From assembly GCA_039819545.1 (NCBI GenBank), contig JBCBRS010000023.1, positions 1-45,194 of the forward strand: a stretch of 45,194 nt of DNA, in the 5' to 3' direction. Origin of the DNA: CALLPQ01 sp039819545. Lineage in GTDB: Bacteria; Pseudomonadota; Alphaproteobacteria; Caulobacterales; Parvularculaceae. Made by a program: the position numbers and the translations under genes. Of this stretch, positions 17,225 to 26,750 are shown piece by piece. Below the pieces are notes generated by a model that saw only the letters and a list, made by a program, of their open reading frames with translations, did not search any database and was not told the DNA's origin. How positions within the stretch are numbered: the stretch's first letter is position 1; each line of letters begins with the position of its first letter.

Positions 17225-17593
17225 CTAGTTCGTCGTTGCAACCCAGTCCGGGTCGTCCTGAACCTCACGCTCGAACATCAGAAAATCATAATATCCACAC
17301 CGGTTTTGGGTGGGAAACTCCCGGCAGATTTTCGGGCGTGCCTCATAGATGGTGCAGTTGCGTGTGTCCTTGTCGAGAAACATGCAGGACGTCACAAAAT
17401 GCTCATCTTCGGAGTGGCGCAGAACACGCGGTGTATCTTCGTCACCTTTTTTTGTGTAGCGCCGCTTCGCCTGCTCTTCGGTCACTTCGAAGTGCTTGGC
17501 GAGGCGTTTGATATCGGTTTTATTCGTGGGAATGTGCGTGTACGAACAACAATAAGCAACGCACTCAAGGCAATCATACTTTTTCTTGGGCAT
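17225..17593 (-). CDS. YkgJ-family cysteine-cluster protein
   Basis: A 122-residue protein with Cys8, Cys11, Cys15 and Cys16 (C-LECVAY-CC), a middle Cys in VTSCMFLDKDTRNCTIYEARP and CREFP, the arrangement of the UPF0153/YkgJ zinc- or iron-sulfur-binding proteins. The DTRNCTIYEARPKICREFP segment is very typical. The biochemical role of the family is unsettled. The ATG at 17593 is the only good in-frame start giving the conserved MPKKKYDCLEC N-terminus. It lies between mnmA and thyA in the same direction, but no functional link to either can be read from the sequence. Confidence 0.88.
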   Translation of the reverse strand: MPKKKYDCLECVAYCCSYTHIPTNKTDIKRLAKHFEVTEEQAKRRYTKKGDEDTPRVLRHSEDEHFVTSCMFLDKDTRNCTIYEARPKICREFPTQNRCGYYDFLMFEREVQDDPDWVATTN

Positions 17594-17689
17594 GGGGCCG
17601 CAATCATCCTGAAAACTAAAACGGCGCGCACGGTCAACCCGCCGCACCTCGTGATGGTTTAACCTATCCACACCGATTCGTCAGCGCGT

Positions 17690-18913
17690 TTATTGAGCCG
17701 CTGTCTCTGCCACTCCGTCGCGGTTCGTGGCCGTGACGGACGGTAGCTTATCGGAACCTGTGCGTGTTGATTCAATCCATCCCCCGCCCAGCACCCGGGC
17801 GTGGCTGTCGTCGGGGCTATAGAAAACACATGCCTGGCCGGGGGCAACACCCTCCTCCGCTTCACACAGGTGGACGCCAATCTTGCCATCCTCTGTAAAT
17901 AAGTGCGCGAGGACGGGCGGGCGCGTTGATCGCACCTTTACCGCAATTTCGTGTTGACCCTCGGCCGCCTCGCCCAGGGGCACATCGCCAAGCCAGCTCA
18001 CATCTTTGAGAAAGATATCAGACACGGTGAGGGCCGCGCGTGGGCCCACAATGACCTGGTGGCGGGCCGGATCAAGGCGCACCACATAAAGCGGATCACC
18101 GACGGCAACACCAAGCCCCCGGCGTTGACCGACCGTGTAATGAATAACGCCCGGATGACGGCCCATTACGCGGCCATCCACATGCACAATCTCTCCCGGG
18201 GTGCTTGCCCCCGGGCGCAACCGTTCAACGACAGCGGCGTATTTGCCCTCCGGTACAAAACAGATATCTTGACTGTCCGGCTTGTCGGCAACCTGAAGCC
18301 CCAGCGTTTCAGCAATCTGGCGAACGGTATCTTTGCGGTAGCCCCCGAGGGGAAAGCGCAAAAAATCAAGCTGGGTCTGGGTGGTGGAGAAGAGGAAATA
18401 GCTTTGATCTTTGCCTGCGTCCACGGCCCGGTGAAGCTCAGCCTTGTTACCAGCCATGACCCGCTGGATATAATGTCCGGTAACCATCGCCGCCCCACCA
18501 AGATCGCGGGCCATGTCCATCAGATCACGGAATTTTACCCGCTCATTACATCGCACGCAGGGGATCGGTGTTGCCCCTGACAGATAGGTGTCGGCAAAAT
18601 CCTCCATCACCTGATCACTAAAACGGTCTTCGTAATCCAGTACATAGTGGGGAATGCCAAGGCGTTCCGCGACCATGCGCGCATCGTGGATGTCCTGCCC
18701 GGCGCAGCATGCGCCTTTTTTCTGAATGGCCGCACCATGATCATAAAGCTGCAGCGTCACACCCACGGTCTCATAGCCCGCTAAAGCGCACAGCGCCGCC
18801 GCCACGGAAGAATCGACCCCGCCAGACATGGCCACAACAACCCGTGCACCCGCAGGCACCCCAAGATCGATACGCGGGATATCGAGCGTGTGAAGATCAG
18901 ATAACGCTTCCAT
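17690..18913 (-). CDS. mnmA: tRNA-specific 2-thiouridylase MnmA
   Basis: Puts sulfur on U34 of tRNA-Lys, -Glu and -Gln wobble positions in the cytosol. About 407 residues. The PP-loop ATP site AMSGGVDSS lies at residues about 28-36, the catalytic cysteines are in PIPCVRCNERVKF and SQDICFVPEGKYAAVV, and GHYIQRV, KDQSYFLF and YTVGQRRGLGVAVGDPLYVV are all family hallmarks. The ATG at 18913 is taken; an in-frame TTG at 18934 would add seven residues. The segment GACCAGQDIHDARMVAERLGIPHYVLD is normal for the alphaproteobacterial branch. Divergent from the amidase. Confidence 0.95.
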   Translation of the reverse strand: MEALSDLHTLDIPRIDLGVPAGARVVVAMSGGVDSSVAAALCALAGYETVGVTLQLYDHGAAIQKKGACCAGQDIHDARMVAERLGIPHYVLDYEDRFSDQVMEDFADTYLSGATPIPCVRCNERVKFRDLMDMARDLGGAAMVTGHYIQRVMAGNKAELHRAVDAGKDQSYFLFSTTQTQLDFLRFPLGGYRKDTVRQIAETLGLQVADKPDSQDICFVPEGKYAAVVERLRPGASTPGEIVHVDGRVMGRHPGVIHYTVGQRRGLGVAVGDPLYVVRLDPARHQVIVGPRAALTVSDIFLKDVSWLGDVPLGEAAEGQHEIAVKVRSTRPPVLAHLFTEDGKIGVHLCEAEEGVAPGQACVFYSPDDSHARVLGGGWIESTRTGSDKLPSVTATNRDGVAETAAQ

Positions 18914-18934
18914 AACCGCGATATAAGCCTGCAA

Positions 18935-19085
18935 TACGCCAATTGAAAGCTACCGTTTCGCTGCGCTGGCTTCCGGGAACAACTGCGCAAGCGGGATTGT
19001 CAGGGCCCATAGGGCGAGTACGCTGCGACCTCTCCTTACTGGGCTGTAGCCCGGTAGGGTCCTAAAGCAGAAAGGGTCGCGCGCC
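18935..19085. promoter_or_regulatory. Divergent promoter region mnmA / amidase with a hairpin
   Basis: 150 nt separate the two divergent starts. A 7-bp stem ACTGGGC/GCCCGGT with loop TGTA (19038-19055, one T-G pair) lies in the amidase leader about 30 nt before its ATG. No -35/-10 pair stands out and there is no T run, so its role is open. Confidence 0.35.
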
Positions 19086-20669
19086 ATGCCCCACTTTACC
19101 CGCCGCCAAAGCCTGAAATTCGGGGCCGCAGCCAGCGCTGCCGCGCTGATCCCGGCCGGGTGCGACGCCAAAAAGCAAGCGACCACCGGGGGCCCGCCAG
19201 CACGCGTAACCCCTATTTATGAGGGCCCCGATTACCCCGATGCGGTCTGGCTTGGTCGGCAAATCGCCAAGGGCACCCTCACCGCGCGCGACGTGGTGAA
19301 TAGTGCGATTGCCCGTGCCAAAGAGATGAACCCCGCCATTAACGCCATCGTGACACCGACTTTTGACGCCGCATTAGAGGCCGCCGCCGCGATGAAAACA
19401 GAGCCCGCGAGTGGCACGGACCGCCCTTTTGCCGGCGTGCCAACTTTTATCAAAGACCTGATGAATGTGCGCGGGGTGGAGACCCAGTTCGGCTCACGCG
19501 CTTTCAAAGGCCATGTGCCGGCCACGCAATTTCCGTTCATCGATGATCTGGAGGCAACGGGGCTGATCTCCATCGGGCGGTCGGCAACGCCGGAATTTGG
19601 CCTGACCGCCACCACTGAGCCCCTTAGCTCCGGCCCTGTACGCAACCCCTGGAACACAGACCATTCTGTGGGCGGATCATCGGGCGGGGCGGCTGCGCTT
19701 GTGGCTGCCGGTGTTGTGCCCATGGCGCATGCCAGTGACGGGGGCGGCTCAATCCGTATCCCGGCATCATGCTGCGGTCTTGTGGGCCTGAAGCCAAGCC
19801 GCGACAGGTTCGCCCCGGTCCGTGATGAAACCCGCACACCGGTCCGGATCAGCGTCATGGGTGTGGTGTCTAGAACTGTGCGCGATAGTGCGGCGTTTCT
19901 GCACGCCATGCAGCTACGTGGTGACCGGCAGATTCTTAACCCCATACCGCCCCTCCCCGATATTGGCGGCGAGACACGCCCGGCACGGCTCAAAATCGGC
20001 GCCTTTACCAACGCCCCCAGTGGCGGCGCCGTGCATCCTGATGTGGTGGCAACAATTGAGGAAACGGCGGACCGGTGTGCCAGCCTTGGCCACGATGTGG
20101 CGATGATCGATTGTCCGCTGACGAACGAGATTGCCGACGACTTCCTGCTTTATTGGGCCGCCTTTGCGGACAAGTCGATTCGCGATTGGGAAACCGCCAC
20201 TGGTCAGCAGGCTGACGATACCGTTTTTGAGCCGCTTACTCTAGGTCTACAGGCGGAGTTTCAGCGCAAGGCGGAAAACCTACCCCAGGCGATTATCAAT
20301 CTCATCGGCTTTCGGGCGCAATATCTAAAGGCTTTTGGCGATTACGATCTATTGCTTTCCCCTGTACTCAACGCCCCGCCGCCGCCGATCGGCTATCTTG
20401 GCACAACGGTGGACTATGACACGGCGATGGCACGACTTGTGGATTATGCCGGGTTCACTGCGCCCGCCAATATCGCAGGCACGCCCGCCCTTTCCCTCCC
20501 CATGGGACTGTCATCGCAAGGTTTGCCCATCGGCGCGCAATTCCATGGGCGCCCAGCACGCGAAGATCAGCTCCTGACGCTTGCCGCAGCGTTGGAAAAC
20601 GCGTTTCCGTGGTTTGACTTAAAGCCACCGCACTACGCAACGAAAAGCCCCGGGTTCACCTCCCAATAG
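19086..20669 (+). CDS. Amidase-signature hydrolase with Tat-type signal
   Basis: Hydrolyses amide bonds by a Ser-cisSer-Lys triad. The 527 residues contain Lys123 (FIKDLMNVRG), cis-Ser198 in the GGSSGG motif and nucleophile Ser222 in DGGGSIRIPASCCGLVGLKP, all in canonical spacing. The N-terminus MPHFTRRQSLKFGAAASAAALIPAGC has a twin-arginine motif and a hydrophobic stretch, so the folded enzyme is probably exported; AGC at residues 24-26 could be a lipobox, although Pro at -3 is atypical. The ATG at 19086 has AAAGGG about 10 nt upstream. The natural substrate is unknown. It converges with nrdJ. Confidence 0.92.
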   Translation: MPHFTRRQSLKFGAAASAAALIPAGCDAKKQATTGGPPARVTPIYEGPDYPDAVWLGRQIAKGTLTARDVVNSAIARAKEMNPAINAIVTPTFDAALEAAAAMKTEPASGTDRPFAGVPTFIKDLMNVRGVETQFGSRAFKGHVPATQFPFIDDLEATGLISIGRSATPEFGLTATTEPLSSGPVRNPWNTDHSVGGSSGGAAALVAAGVVPMAHASDGGGSIRIPASCCGLVGLKPSRDRFAPVRDETRTPVRISVMGVVSRTVRDSAAFLHAMQLRGDRQILNPIPPLPDIGGETRPARLKIGAFTNAPSGGAVHPDVVATIEETADRCASLGHDVAMIDCPLTNEIADDFLLYWAAFADKSIRDWETATGQQADDTVFEPLTLGLQAEFQRKAENLPQAIINLIGFRAQYLKAFGDYDLLLSPVLNAPPPPIGYLGTTVDYDTAMARLVDYAGFTAPANIAGTPALSLPMGLSSQGLPIGAQFHGRPAREDQLLTLAAALENAFPWFDLKPPHYATKSPGFTSQ

Positions 20670-20703
20670 AATAGGGGGTCAAAAGAGACGTCACGGACGG
20701 GCT

Positions 20704-23700
20704 CTAGGAACAACCAGTGCTGGCACCGCAACTTTCACATTTTAGGCAGGTGCCATTGCGCACAAGCGTAAACTGCCCGCACTCCGGACATGCATCGCCC
20801 TCATAGCCTTTTGCCCGTGCTTCAAAGATAGCGCTTTGTTTACTGCCAGGCGTGGCGAGGCTCCCGCGCAGGGCCTTGCTGTTGAGGCTATCGGCCAGCG
20901 CGCTGACCCGGGCTTCAATATCGGCACTTTCAAGCGACGGCTCCACATCCTCAATATCATCGTCCGATACTTGGTCTTCCGTACCAATATCATTATCAGG
21001 ACCAACGGTCTCGTCGCCGCCACCGTCACGCATGCGGTCGAAGTCACCGCCGCGCAACACCACCAGATTGTCCATCACCGTTGAGCGGCTGAACCCCTTG
21101 GAGATCAGTTTGGTGGCTTCGGCCTGGACTTTTTCCTTGGAGACGCCGTTGCCGAGGGCGTCGATCCCATCATCGACAGGTTCCACATGGGCAAGATCAG
21201 TACGCCCCAGATAGGAGATTGCTAGTTCACGGAAGATATAATCGAGGAGCGAGGTTGCATTCTTAATCTGATCATTGCCTTGCACTGGCCCCGCCGGCTC
21301 AAACCGCGTGAAGAGATAGGCGTCAACAAACTCCTCCAACGGCACGCCGTATTGCAGACCGAGGGAAATTGCGATCGCAAAATTATTCATCAGACTACGG
21401 AAAGCAGCGCCTTCCTTGTGCATATCAATGAAAATCTCACCCAACTCGCCATCATCAAACTCACCTGTATGCAGATAAACCTTATGGCCACCCACAATCG
21501 ACTTTTGGATGTACCCTTTTCGGCGGTCGGGTAGGCGGCGGCGACCGGGGGAGCGTTCAATGATCCGCTCAATGATTTTTTCAGCCACAATACGCGAACG
21601 CTGTGCACCAGGCGCCTGAGCAACCTGTTCGGCAAAGCTATCCTCATCAGTGTCTTGATCCTCGTCCCCATTGAGCAGCGCACTCATGAGCGGCTGCGAG
21701 AGTTTCGATCCGTCACGGTATAGGGCAATGGACTTCAGACCCATCTGCCAGGCCCGCATATAGGCACGTGCGCAATCCTCCACGCCCGCCCGGCTCGGCA
21801 AATTCACGGTCTTGGAAATGGCACCGGAGACAAAGGGTTGCGCCGCGGCCATCATGGAAAGATGGGCATCAACCGAGAGAGCCCGCTCACCAAACCGTCC
21901 GCACGGGGCCGCACAGTCAAAAACCGCAAGATGTTCGTCTTTCAGCCCCGGGGCGCCCTCGAGGGTCATGGCCCCGCAACAATAAAGATTGGCCGCATGG
22001 ATTTCTTCATCGGAAAACCCAAGATCCTGCAACACGTCATAGCCGGATTGGGTCAGCTGCGCGTCCGTAAAGCCGAGGACGTTGCGGCAGAAATCCTCCC
22101 CCAACGCCTGCGGGGTAAAGGCGAAGGTCATGTCGAACGCCGTTTTGAGACGGTCCTCCAACGCGCGGATATGGGTCTCGCTGAACCCTTCGTCGCGCAG
22201 CACCTCAAAATCGATTCCGGGAGCGCCGCTCAAGGTGGCATGGCCGGTGGCGTAGGTGACCATCGTTTCAATTTCATCCCGTCGGTAGCCGAGCGCCTTG
22301 AGCGCTGCGGGCACCGCCCGGTTGATGATTTTGAACAGACCGCCGCCCGCAAGTTTCTTGAATTTGACCAGAGCAAAATCAGGCTCAATGCCGGTGGTGT
22401 CGCAATCCATCACGAGGCCAATGGTGCCGGTGGGTGCAATCGCTGTGACCTGCGCATTGCGAAAGCCTTTGCGCGAGCCAAGCTCATAAGCCTCTGACCA
22501 GATTGTGCCGGCGCGCTGTGCCAACGCCTGCTGCGGGCAGGCATCGCCATCGAGCGTGGCTGGGCGGATTACCAGGTCCTCAAAATCCGTATCGCTTCCT
22601 CCTGCGCCTGCGGCTGCCCGCTGGTGATTACGCAGGACACGCATCATGCTGTCGGCGTTGGCCCTAAACCGTGCAAAGGGCCCCACGGCTTCGGCCATTT
22701 CAGCCGATGTTTTGTAGGCGACACCGCTCATCAGGGCCGTGATTGCGCCAGCGATAGCCCGGGCCCCATCACTATCGTAGCCAAGACCCATGGTCATGAT
22801 CAGCCCGCCAAGATTGGCAAAGCCAAGCCCAAGGGTGCGATATTCAAAGGAGCGCTTGGCGATTTCCGGCGAGGGGTATTGCGCCATTGCCACGGAAATC
22901 TCGAGCGTCAGCGTCCATAGCCGCGCTGCCTGCTCAAACGCCTCGATATCGAAGCGATCTTCTCGATAAAATTTCAACAGGTTCAGCGAAGCAAGATTGC
23001 ACGCCGTATCATCGAGGAACATATATTCAGAGCACGGATTAGAGGCCCTGATCTCCCCATCATCGCGGCAGGTATGCCAGGCATTGATCGTGTCATGAAA
23101 CTGCACACCCGGATCGGCGCAGGTCCAGGCGGCTTCACACATCTGGTCCCAAAGCGTACGGGCCCTGACTTTTCTGGCGGGTGTATCATCAACCCGGCGG
23201 CGCAACAGCCAGTCATCATCATCGGCAACCGCGCGCAAGAATCTGTCAGTCACGCGCACCGAGTTGTTCGCATTTTGTCCGCTAACGGAGCGATAGGCTT
23301 CTGAATCCCAATCCAGGGCATATTCATCAACCTCGAACCGGGCAAACCCCTGTCGCGCAAAATCGATGACCCGGTGAATAACCGTATCAGGAATAAACGC
23401 ACTTCGCGCTGCTTTGACGGCGGCTTTCAGGGCTGGATTTTTTTTCGGATTAAACCGGGCCTCGTCATCAAGCTCGACACTCGTATCCTCGCTACGGCAC
23501 GCAGCAAAAACCGCCGGCAGATGGCGGGCCATCGCACGCGAACCGGTGACGAGGGCGGCAACCTTTTGCTCCTCGCGCACTTTCCAGGTGACAAACTCTT
23601 CGATGTCGGGGTGATCGGCGTCAACCACGACCATCTTGGCGGCCCGCCGCGTCGTGCCGCCAGACTTTACCGCCCCGGCAGCGGCATCACCAACTTTCAG

Positions 23701-24513
23701 GAAACTGATCAGGCCCGAGCTTTTTCCACCGCCGGACAGCAATTCATCCTTACCGCGAATATTGGAAAAATTGGTGCCGGAGCCAGAGCCATATTTGAAC
23801 AACCGGGCCTCACGCTGCCACAAGTCCATAATGCCGTTCTGGCCGACCAATGTATCGTCTACGGATTGAATGAAACAGGCATGGGGTTGTGGGCGGGCAT
23901 AGGCACTCTCGGAAGCTTTCAGGCGGCCCGTTGTGTCATCCACATAAAAATGCCCCTGGGCGCGCGTATCAATTCCATAGGCCCAGTGCAGGCCGGTGTT
24001 GAACCATTGCGGGGAGTTTGGCGCGGCAATCTGGGCGGCCAGCATATGGCGCATTTCGTCATAATAAGCGCGCGCATCATCTTCGCTGGAGAAATACCCG
24101 CCCTTCCAACCCCAATAGGCCCAAGTGCCCGCGAGGCGATGAAAAACCTGCTTTGCGGAATGCTCGGCCCCAAACCGATTGTGCAGATCGAGGCGCTCCA
24201 TCGCCTCATGATCAGGCTCAGAGCGCTGCAAAAATACCGGCACACCGTCTTCAGTGACGCGGCGGGTAAGCGCCGGCACACCGGCCTTGCGAAAATATTT
24301 CTGCGCAAGGATGTCGATGGCGGTCTGGCTCCACGCACGCGGCACCTCCACATCGTCCATCTCAAAGATGGTCTCGCCCGTGATTGACCGGATTTCACTG
24401 GTACGCTCGGCAAAGGCAATCCCGCCATAGGCCCCATTATAGAAGTCGTCGCTGGTCCCCTCCGGCTGCGTGCCGGGCTCAGGGAACTGGGTATAATGGC
24501 GGTCGATACGCAT
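20704..24513 (-). CDS. nrdJ: Adenosylcobalamin-dependent (class II) ribonucleotide reductase
   Basis: Makes deoxyribonucleotides with coenzyme B12, independent of oxygen. The 1269 residues begin MRIDRHYTQFP, with YNGAYGG and the N-terminal NrdJ domain, then the catalytic barrel with NPCSEYMFLDDTACNLASLNL, PTGTIGLVMDCDTTGIEPDFALVKFK and DAHLSMMAAAQPFVSGAISKTVNLP. The C-terminus (about 1238-1269) has a zinc-ribbon CPEC-X10-C-X2-C and an ending CGASTGCS, the redox-active tail that is re-reduced by thioredoxin. The length is within the family range and no intein is seen. Only 89 nt lie between it and the next gene, and I see no cobalamin riboswitch there. It supplies dNTPs alongside ThyA/FolA. 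Confidence 0.97.
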   Translation of the reverse strand: MRIDRHYTQFPEPGTQPEGTSDDFYNGAYGGIAFAERTSEIRSITGETIFEMDDVEVPRAWSQTAIDILAQKYFRKAGVPALTRRVTEDGVPVFLQRSEPDHEAMERLDLHNRFGAEHSAKQVFHRLAGTWAYWGWKGGYFSSEDDARAYYDEMRHMLAAQIAAPNSPQWFNTGLHWAYGIDTRAQGHFYVDDTTGRLKASESAYARPQPHACFIQSVDDTLVGQNGIMDLWQREARLFKYGSGSGTNFSNIRGKDELLSGGGKSSGLISFLKVGDAAAGAVKSGGTTRRAAKMVVVDADHPDIEEFVTWKVREEQKVAALVTGSRAMARHLPAVFAACRSEDTSVELDDEARFNPKKNPALKAAVKAARSAFIPDTVIHRVIDFARQGFARFEVDEYALDWDSEAYRSVSGQNANNSVRVTDRFLRAVADDDDWLLRRRVDDTPARKVRARTLWDQMCEAAWTCADPGVQFHDTINAWHTCRDDGEIRASNPCSEYMFLDDTACNLASLNLLKFYREDRFDIEAFEQAARLWTLTLEISVAMAQYPSPEIAKRSFEYRTLGLGFANLGGLIMTMGLGYDSDGARAIAGAITALMSGVAYKTSAEMAEAVGPFARFRANADSMMRVLRNHQRAAAGAGGSDTDFEDLVIRPATLDGDACPQQALAQRAGTIWSEAYELGSRKGFRNAQVTAIAPTGTIGLVMDCDTTGIEPDFALVKFKKLAGGGLFKIINRAVPAALKALGYRRDEIETMVTYATGHATLSGAPGIDFEVLRDEGFSETHIRALEDRLKTAFDMTFAFTPQALGEDFCRNVLGFTDAQLTQSGYDVLQDLGFSDEEIHAANLYCCGAMTLEGAPGLKDEHLAVFDCAAPCGRFGERALSVDAHLSMMAAAQPFVSGAISKTVNLPSRAGVEDCARAYMRAWQMGLKSIALYRDGSKLSQPLMSALLNGDEDQDTDEDSFAEQVAQAPGAQRSRIVAEKIIERIIERSPGRRRLPDRRKGYIQKSIVGGHKVYLHTGEFDDGELGEIFIDMHKEGAAFRSLMNNFAIAISLGLQYGVPLEEFVDAYLFTRFEPAGPVQGNDQIKNATSLLDYIFRELAISYLGRTDLAHVEPVDDGIDALGNGVSKEKVQAEATKLISKGFSRSTVMDNLVVLRGGDFDRMRDGGGDETVGPDNDIGTEDQVSDDDIEDVEPSLESADIEARVSALADSLNSKALRGSLATPGSKQSAIFEARAKGYEGDACPECGQFTLVRNGTCLKCESCGASTGCS

Positions 24514-24602
24514 GGGGGTAATCCGGGCTCTTTCGGAGGGTGATTCGCTCCGTCAAAAGATAAGCCTTGACTGGCCCCCGTGCAAACTGGCGAATCAGGG
24601 CC

Positions 24603-24983
24603 TTACAGCAGGAGATCTGCGGCAAAAAAGGCGAAAAAGCCGCCAATCGCGTAGGCGCATGTGGCTGCGATCAGGATCGCCCCGCCCCACTGCCGCAATC
24701 GCCCACATGCCTTTGCCTGGCGTGGATCCGCCGGGCACGGGGCATTGCGGGTTGCCCACCGCGCCGCATAGGCCGCCAGCAGCATTGCACCGCCAACCAA
24801 AAATAAGACGCCCTTGTGCGCGGTGAGCCAGATATAGCCCGGCACCGCCGTTGCGAGCCCCGCCATGACGGCCCCGGCCCCCAGCGAGATCAAAAGCGCG
24901 GGCAACGCGCAGCACAGAAGCGTTGACGCACTGGTAAAAAGCGCCAGCACGGGCGCTGCGGTTTCACGCAGGATCAGCCGCAT
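24603..24983 (-). CDS. MerT-like metal transport membrane protein
   Basis: The 126-residue protein has three hydrophobic helices (about 10-45, 52-75, 98-124). A vicinal Cys pair (Cys24, Cys25) sits inside the first helix and a second pair (Cys83, Cys93) in the loop before the third, the plan of mercuric transporter MerT, where metal passes from the first to the second pair. The metal is not proven; the CsoR-type regulator of this operon suggests Cu(I). The ATG at 24983 has GAGGAGG about 6 nt upstream and is preferred over a start at 25004. The start lies inside the 3' end of the HMA gene (20-nt overlap), as expected for a coupled MerP/MerT-like pair. Confidence 0.75.
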   Translation of the reverse strand: MRLILRETAAPVLALFTSASTLLCCALPALLISLGAGAVMAGLATAVPGYIWLTAHKGVLFLVGGAMLLAAYAARWATRNAPCPADPRQAKACGRLRQWGGAILIAATCAYAIGGFFAFFAADLLL

Positions 24984-25521
24984 CGGATGCCTCCTCAATG
25001 GCAACGCCGCGATGGATCTTTTTGGTCTTGTACCCGGCGCGCGTCACCAGCTTTTGAATTTGCGTATCGGTGAGATCCGCACCCTCCTTCATCACGAGGT
25101 TGAGGAGCTTGGTATCAAGGTCAACATAAACTGCAGCGACTTCTGCCCGGCGCCCGAAAGTGCGGTCCATGGCCTTGGCACAAAAATCACAAACAACGCC
25201 CAAGACCTCCACCAGCACGGGCGTACCGCCATTATCGAGGGCGCTGGTGATAGCCGGTGTTCGCGAAAGGACCAATTTGGCGGGCTCAATGGCCCCCGTT
25301 TGTGGTTCAGCGTCATGGTTGTGATCGCCATGCTGATGACCTTCATGGCTCTGGTGGTCCGCCTCGCGCGTTTTGTGTTGCTCATCGTGGTGAGCATCAT
25401 GGTCTGCATCTTGATGATCAGCATTTTGGTGGGCATCGTGGTTGTGTTGGGCGTTTGCTGGTGTGCCGAGCATCAAGAGGGCCATCAGCACGGCTAAAGC
25501 GGTAAAGGGTATACGGATCAT
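24964..25521 (-). CDS. Periplasmic His-rich protein with HMA (MerP-like) domain
   Basis: 185 residues. A signal peptide ends at PANA (residue 24). Residues 25-70 are a His/Asp-rich stretch with about 16 His, a likely metal buffer. The C-terminal part (about 100-170) is a heavy-metal-associated fold with GVVCDFCAKAMDRTF (Cys111, Cys114) in the place of the GMTCAAC loop, then AVYVDLDTKLLNLVM and a GYKT end typical of HMA. A periplasmic HMA next to a MerT-like membrane protein copies the MerP/MerT pairing. The AAGGA site before the ATG at 25521 is strong. It lies 11 nt behind the outer-membrane protein gene. Confidence 0.8.
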   Translation of the reverse strand: MIRIPFTALAVLMALLMLGTPANAQHNHDAHQNADHQDADHDAHHDEQHKTREADHQSHEGHQHGDHNHDAEPQTGAIEPAKLVLSRTPAITSALDNGGTPVLVEVLGVVCDFCAKAMDRTFGRRAEVAAVYVDLDTKLLNLVMKEGADLTDTQIQKLVTRAGYKTKKIHRGVAIEEASDAADPA

Positions 25522-25532
25522 TTTTCTTTTCC

Positions 25533-26261
25533 TTAGAAACGATAGGTAAGATTTGCGAGCGGTTGGCCGTCGGTGATGGACCAGCCAAGTTCAAGAAGCG
25601 CAGCGCCTTTGAAAAAACGCACGAGGGGCGTCACGCCAACGGGCTCGTCATTGCGGGGGCGATGATCAATTTCGACCATCACCCAGGTGTGTAAATCGCC
25701 GGTGTCGCCCACATAGGGCGCAGCGCCAAAACGGGCTGCCTGAAAGAATTGCCCGTTGGAGGAAGGCTCGTCTGCACCCGGCCCTGCCGGTTGGCGCAAG
25801 GTTTCGCCGACGAGATAACGATTGCGATAGGACGCAAAAAACCGCCGGGTTTCCCAGTCCGCCAGCATGCCCACAAAGGCCGCAGGCGCGGTATCAGCCG
25901 CACCCGTGTTGTTGGACTGGCGCCCCACAGGGCCCGCAACCCCCGCGCCGGCGATGGCGTAGAGATTGGACTGATAATTCTCCCCGAACCAGCGTTTGGC
26001 GAGGCCGGTGACCTGTGCACCCGCAAAGACAAAATCCTGTCGGCGGTCCCATTCAAGCCGAGCCCCAACGGACCAGCGCGGACTGGTCGTATAATGTAGC
26101 CAAAGGGACGTGGCCTGACGATCAGTTTCTTCGATCAGGGTCCACCCGCCCGTATAAGACACGGGCCGTGCGTAGACGGGAGCACTACCTAAGAAGAGGC
26201 AAAAACCCACTATTGCCGCGCGCACGCATTTCGCCCTTGGCTCTGCCACTGGCTGTGCCAT
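25533..26261 (-). CDS. Putative outer-membrane beta-barrel protein of the metal operon
   Basis: 242 residues. A signal peptide (cleavage after VYA, about residue 32) is followed by alternating-hydrophobic strands such as TSLWLHYTTSPRWSVGARLEWDRR and RRFFASYRNRYLV, and the protein ends with the aromatic C-terminal strand LANLTYRF; a terminal Phe is the signal for outer-membrane insertion. These point to a small beta-barrel, though the metal or solute is unknown. The ATG at 26261 has AAGGA about 7 nt upstream, and an in-frame TTG at 26285 is rejected. It lies between the copL-like and HMA genes. Confidence 0.65.
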   Translation of the reverse strand: MAQPVAEPRAKCVRAAIVGFCLFLGSAPVYARPVSYTGGWTLIEETDRQATSLWLHYTTSPRWSVGARLEWDRRQDFVFAGAQVTGLAKRWFGENYQSNLYAIAGAGVAGPVGRQSNNTGAADTAPAAFVGMLADWETRRFFASYRNRYLVGETLRQPAGPGADEPSSNGQFFQAARFGAAPYVGDTGDLHTWVMVEIDHRPRNDEPVGVTPLVRFFKGAALLELGWSITDGQPLANLTYRF

Positions 26262-26297
26262 TGCAACTTCCTTTCCATGACGCAATTCGTTGTTTGG

Positions 26298-26750
26298 TCA
26301 GGCAAGCAGTCGCGGTGGGGGTGGATCGGGCAACAACAATAGCGCAAGGCTCGCCGTCACCGGGCGCTGTTGCGCATTCGAAAGACTAAGGGCTTTTGGG
26401 GTGCCGATCGATACCGGCAGGACGGTTGTCGCCGTGCCGCAACGCGCGCACATATTATCACACCCGCAATTTTCTGGGCACTGATCGTCATTTGAACAGG
26501 GATGGTTCATCGACTTGCCGGCTGTTTCCGACGCATGATTCGCACGCATTTCATCATCGCATGGCATGGCGGCGCCATCTTGATGCGCATCGTGCACCTG
26601 ATCATGGTGTCCATGTTGGTCAGCAACCGCCGCCATGACGTGCACCTTATCGGTCACCGGGGTGGCTGCGGTGCGGGCCGTGGAAAAGGCAGGGACTAAA
26701 CCGTTGGCGATGAGACTGATCGCCACGATGATAAAGCCGATAAGCCTCAT
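26298..26750 (-). CDS. CopL-like metal-binding protein
   Basis: 150 residues with a hydrophobic N-terminal helix (signal or anchor, residues about 1-25). The middle part is rich in His, Cys, Asp and Met (DQHGHHDQVHDAHQDG, CDDEMRANH, CSNDDQCPENCGCDNMCARCG), clearly a metal-ligand cluster. The hydrophobic tail ends LLLLPDPPPPRLLA, resembling the Pro-rich C-terminus of CopL-family proteins of copper resistance clusters. The ATG overlaps the csoR stop (ATGA), so both are translated together. CopL of Xanthomonas is needed for copper-induced expression; the role here is inferred from likeness and place, and the identification is tentative. Confidence 0.6.
   Translation of the reverse strand: MRLIGFIIVAISLIANGLVPAFSTARTAATPVTDKVHVMAAVADQHGHHDQVHDAHQDGAAMPCDDEMRANHASETAGKSMNHPCSNDDQCPENCGCDNMCARCGTATTVLPVSIGTPKALSLSNAQQRPVTASLALLLLPDPPPPRLLA

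Noticed and set aside
23374..24387. 337-codon plus-strand frame opposite nrdJ
   Set aside because: It is the antisense shadow of a conserved class II ribonucleotide reductase region; GC-rich codon bias leaves that frame open.
24514..24602. Cobalamin riboswitch upstream of nrdJ
   Set aside because: The 89-nt gap is too short for a full B12 riboswitch, and no B12-box-like element is seen.
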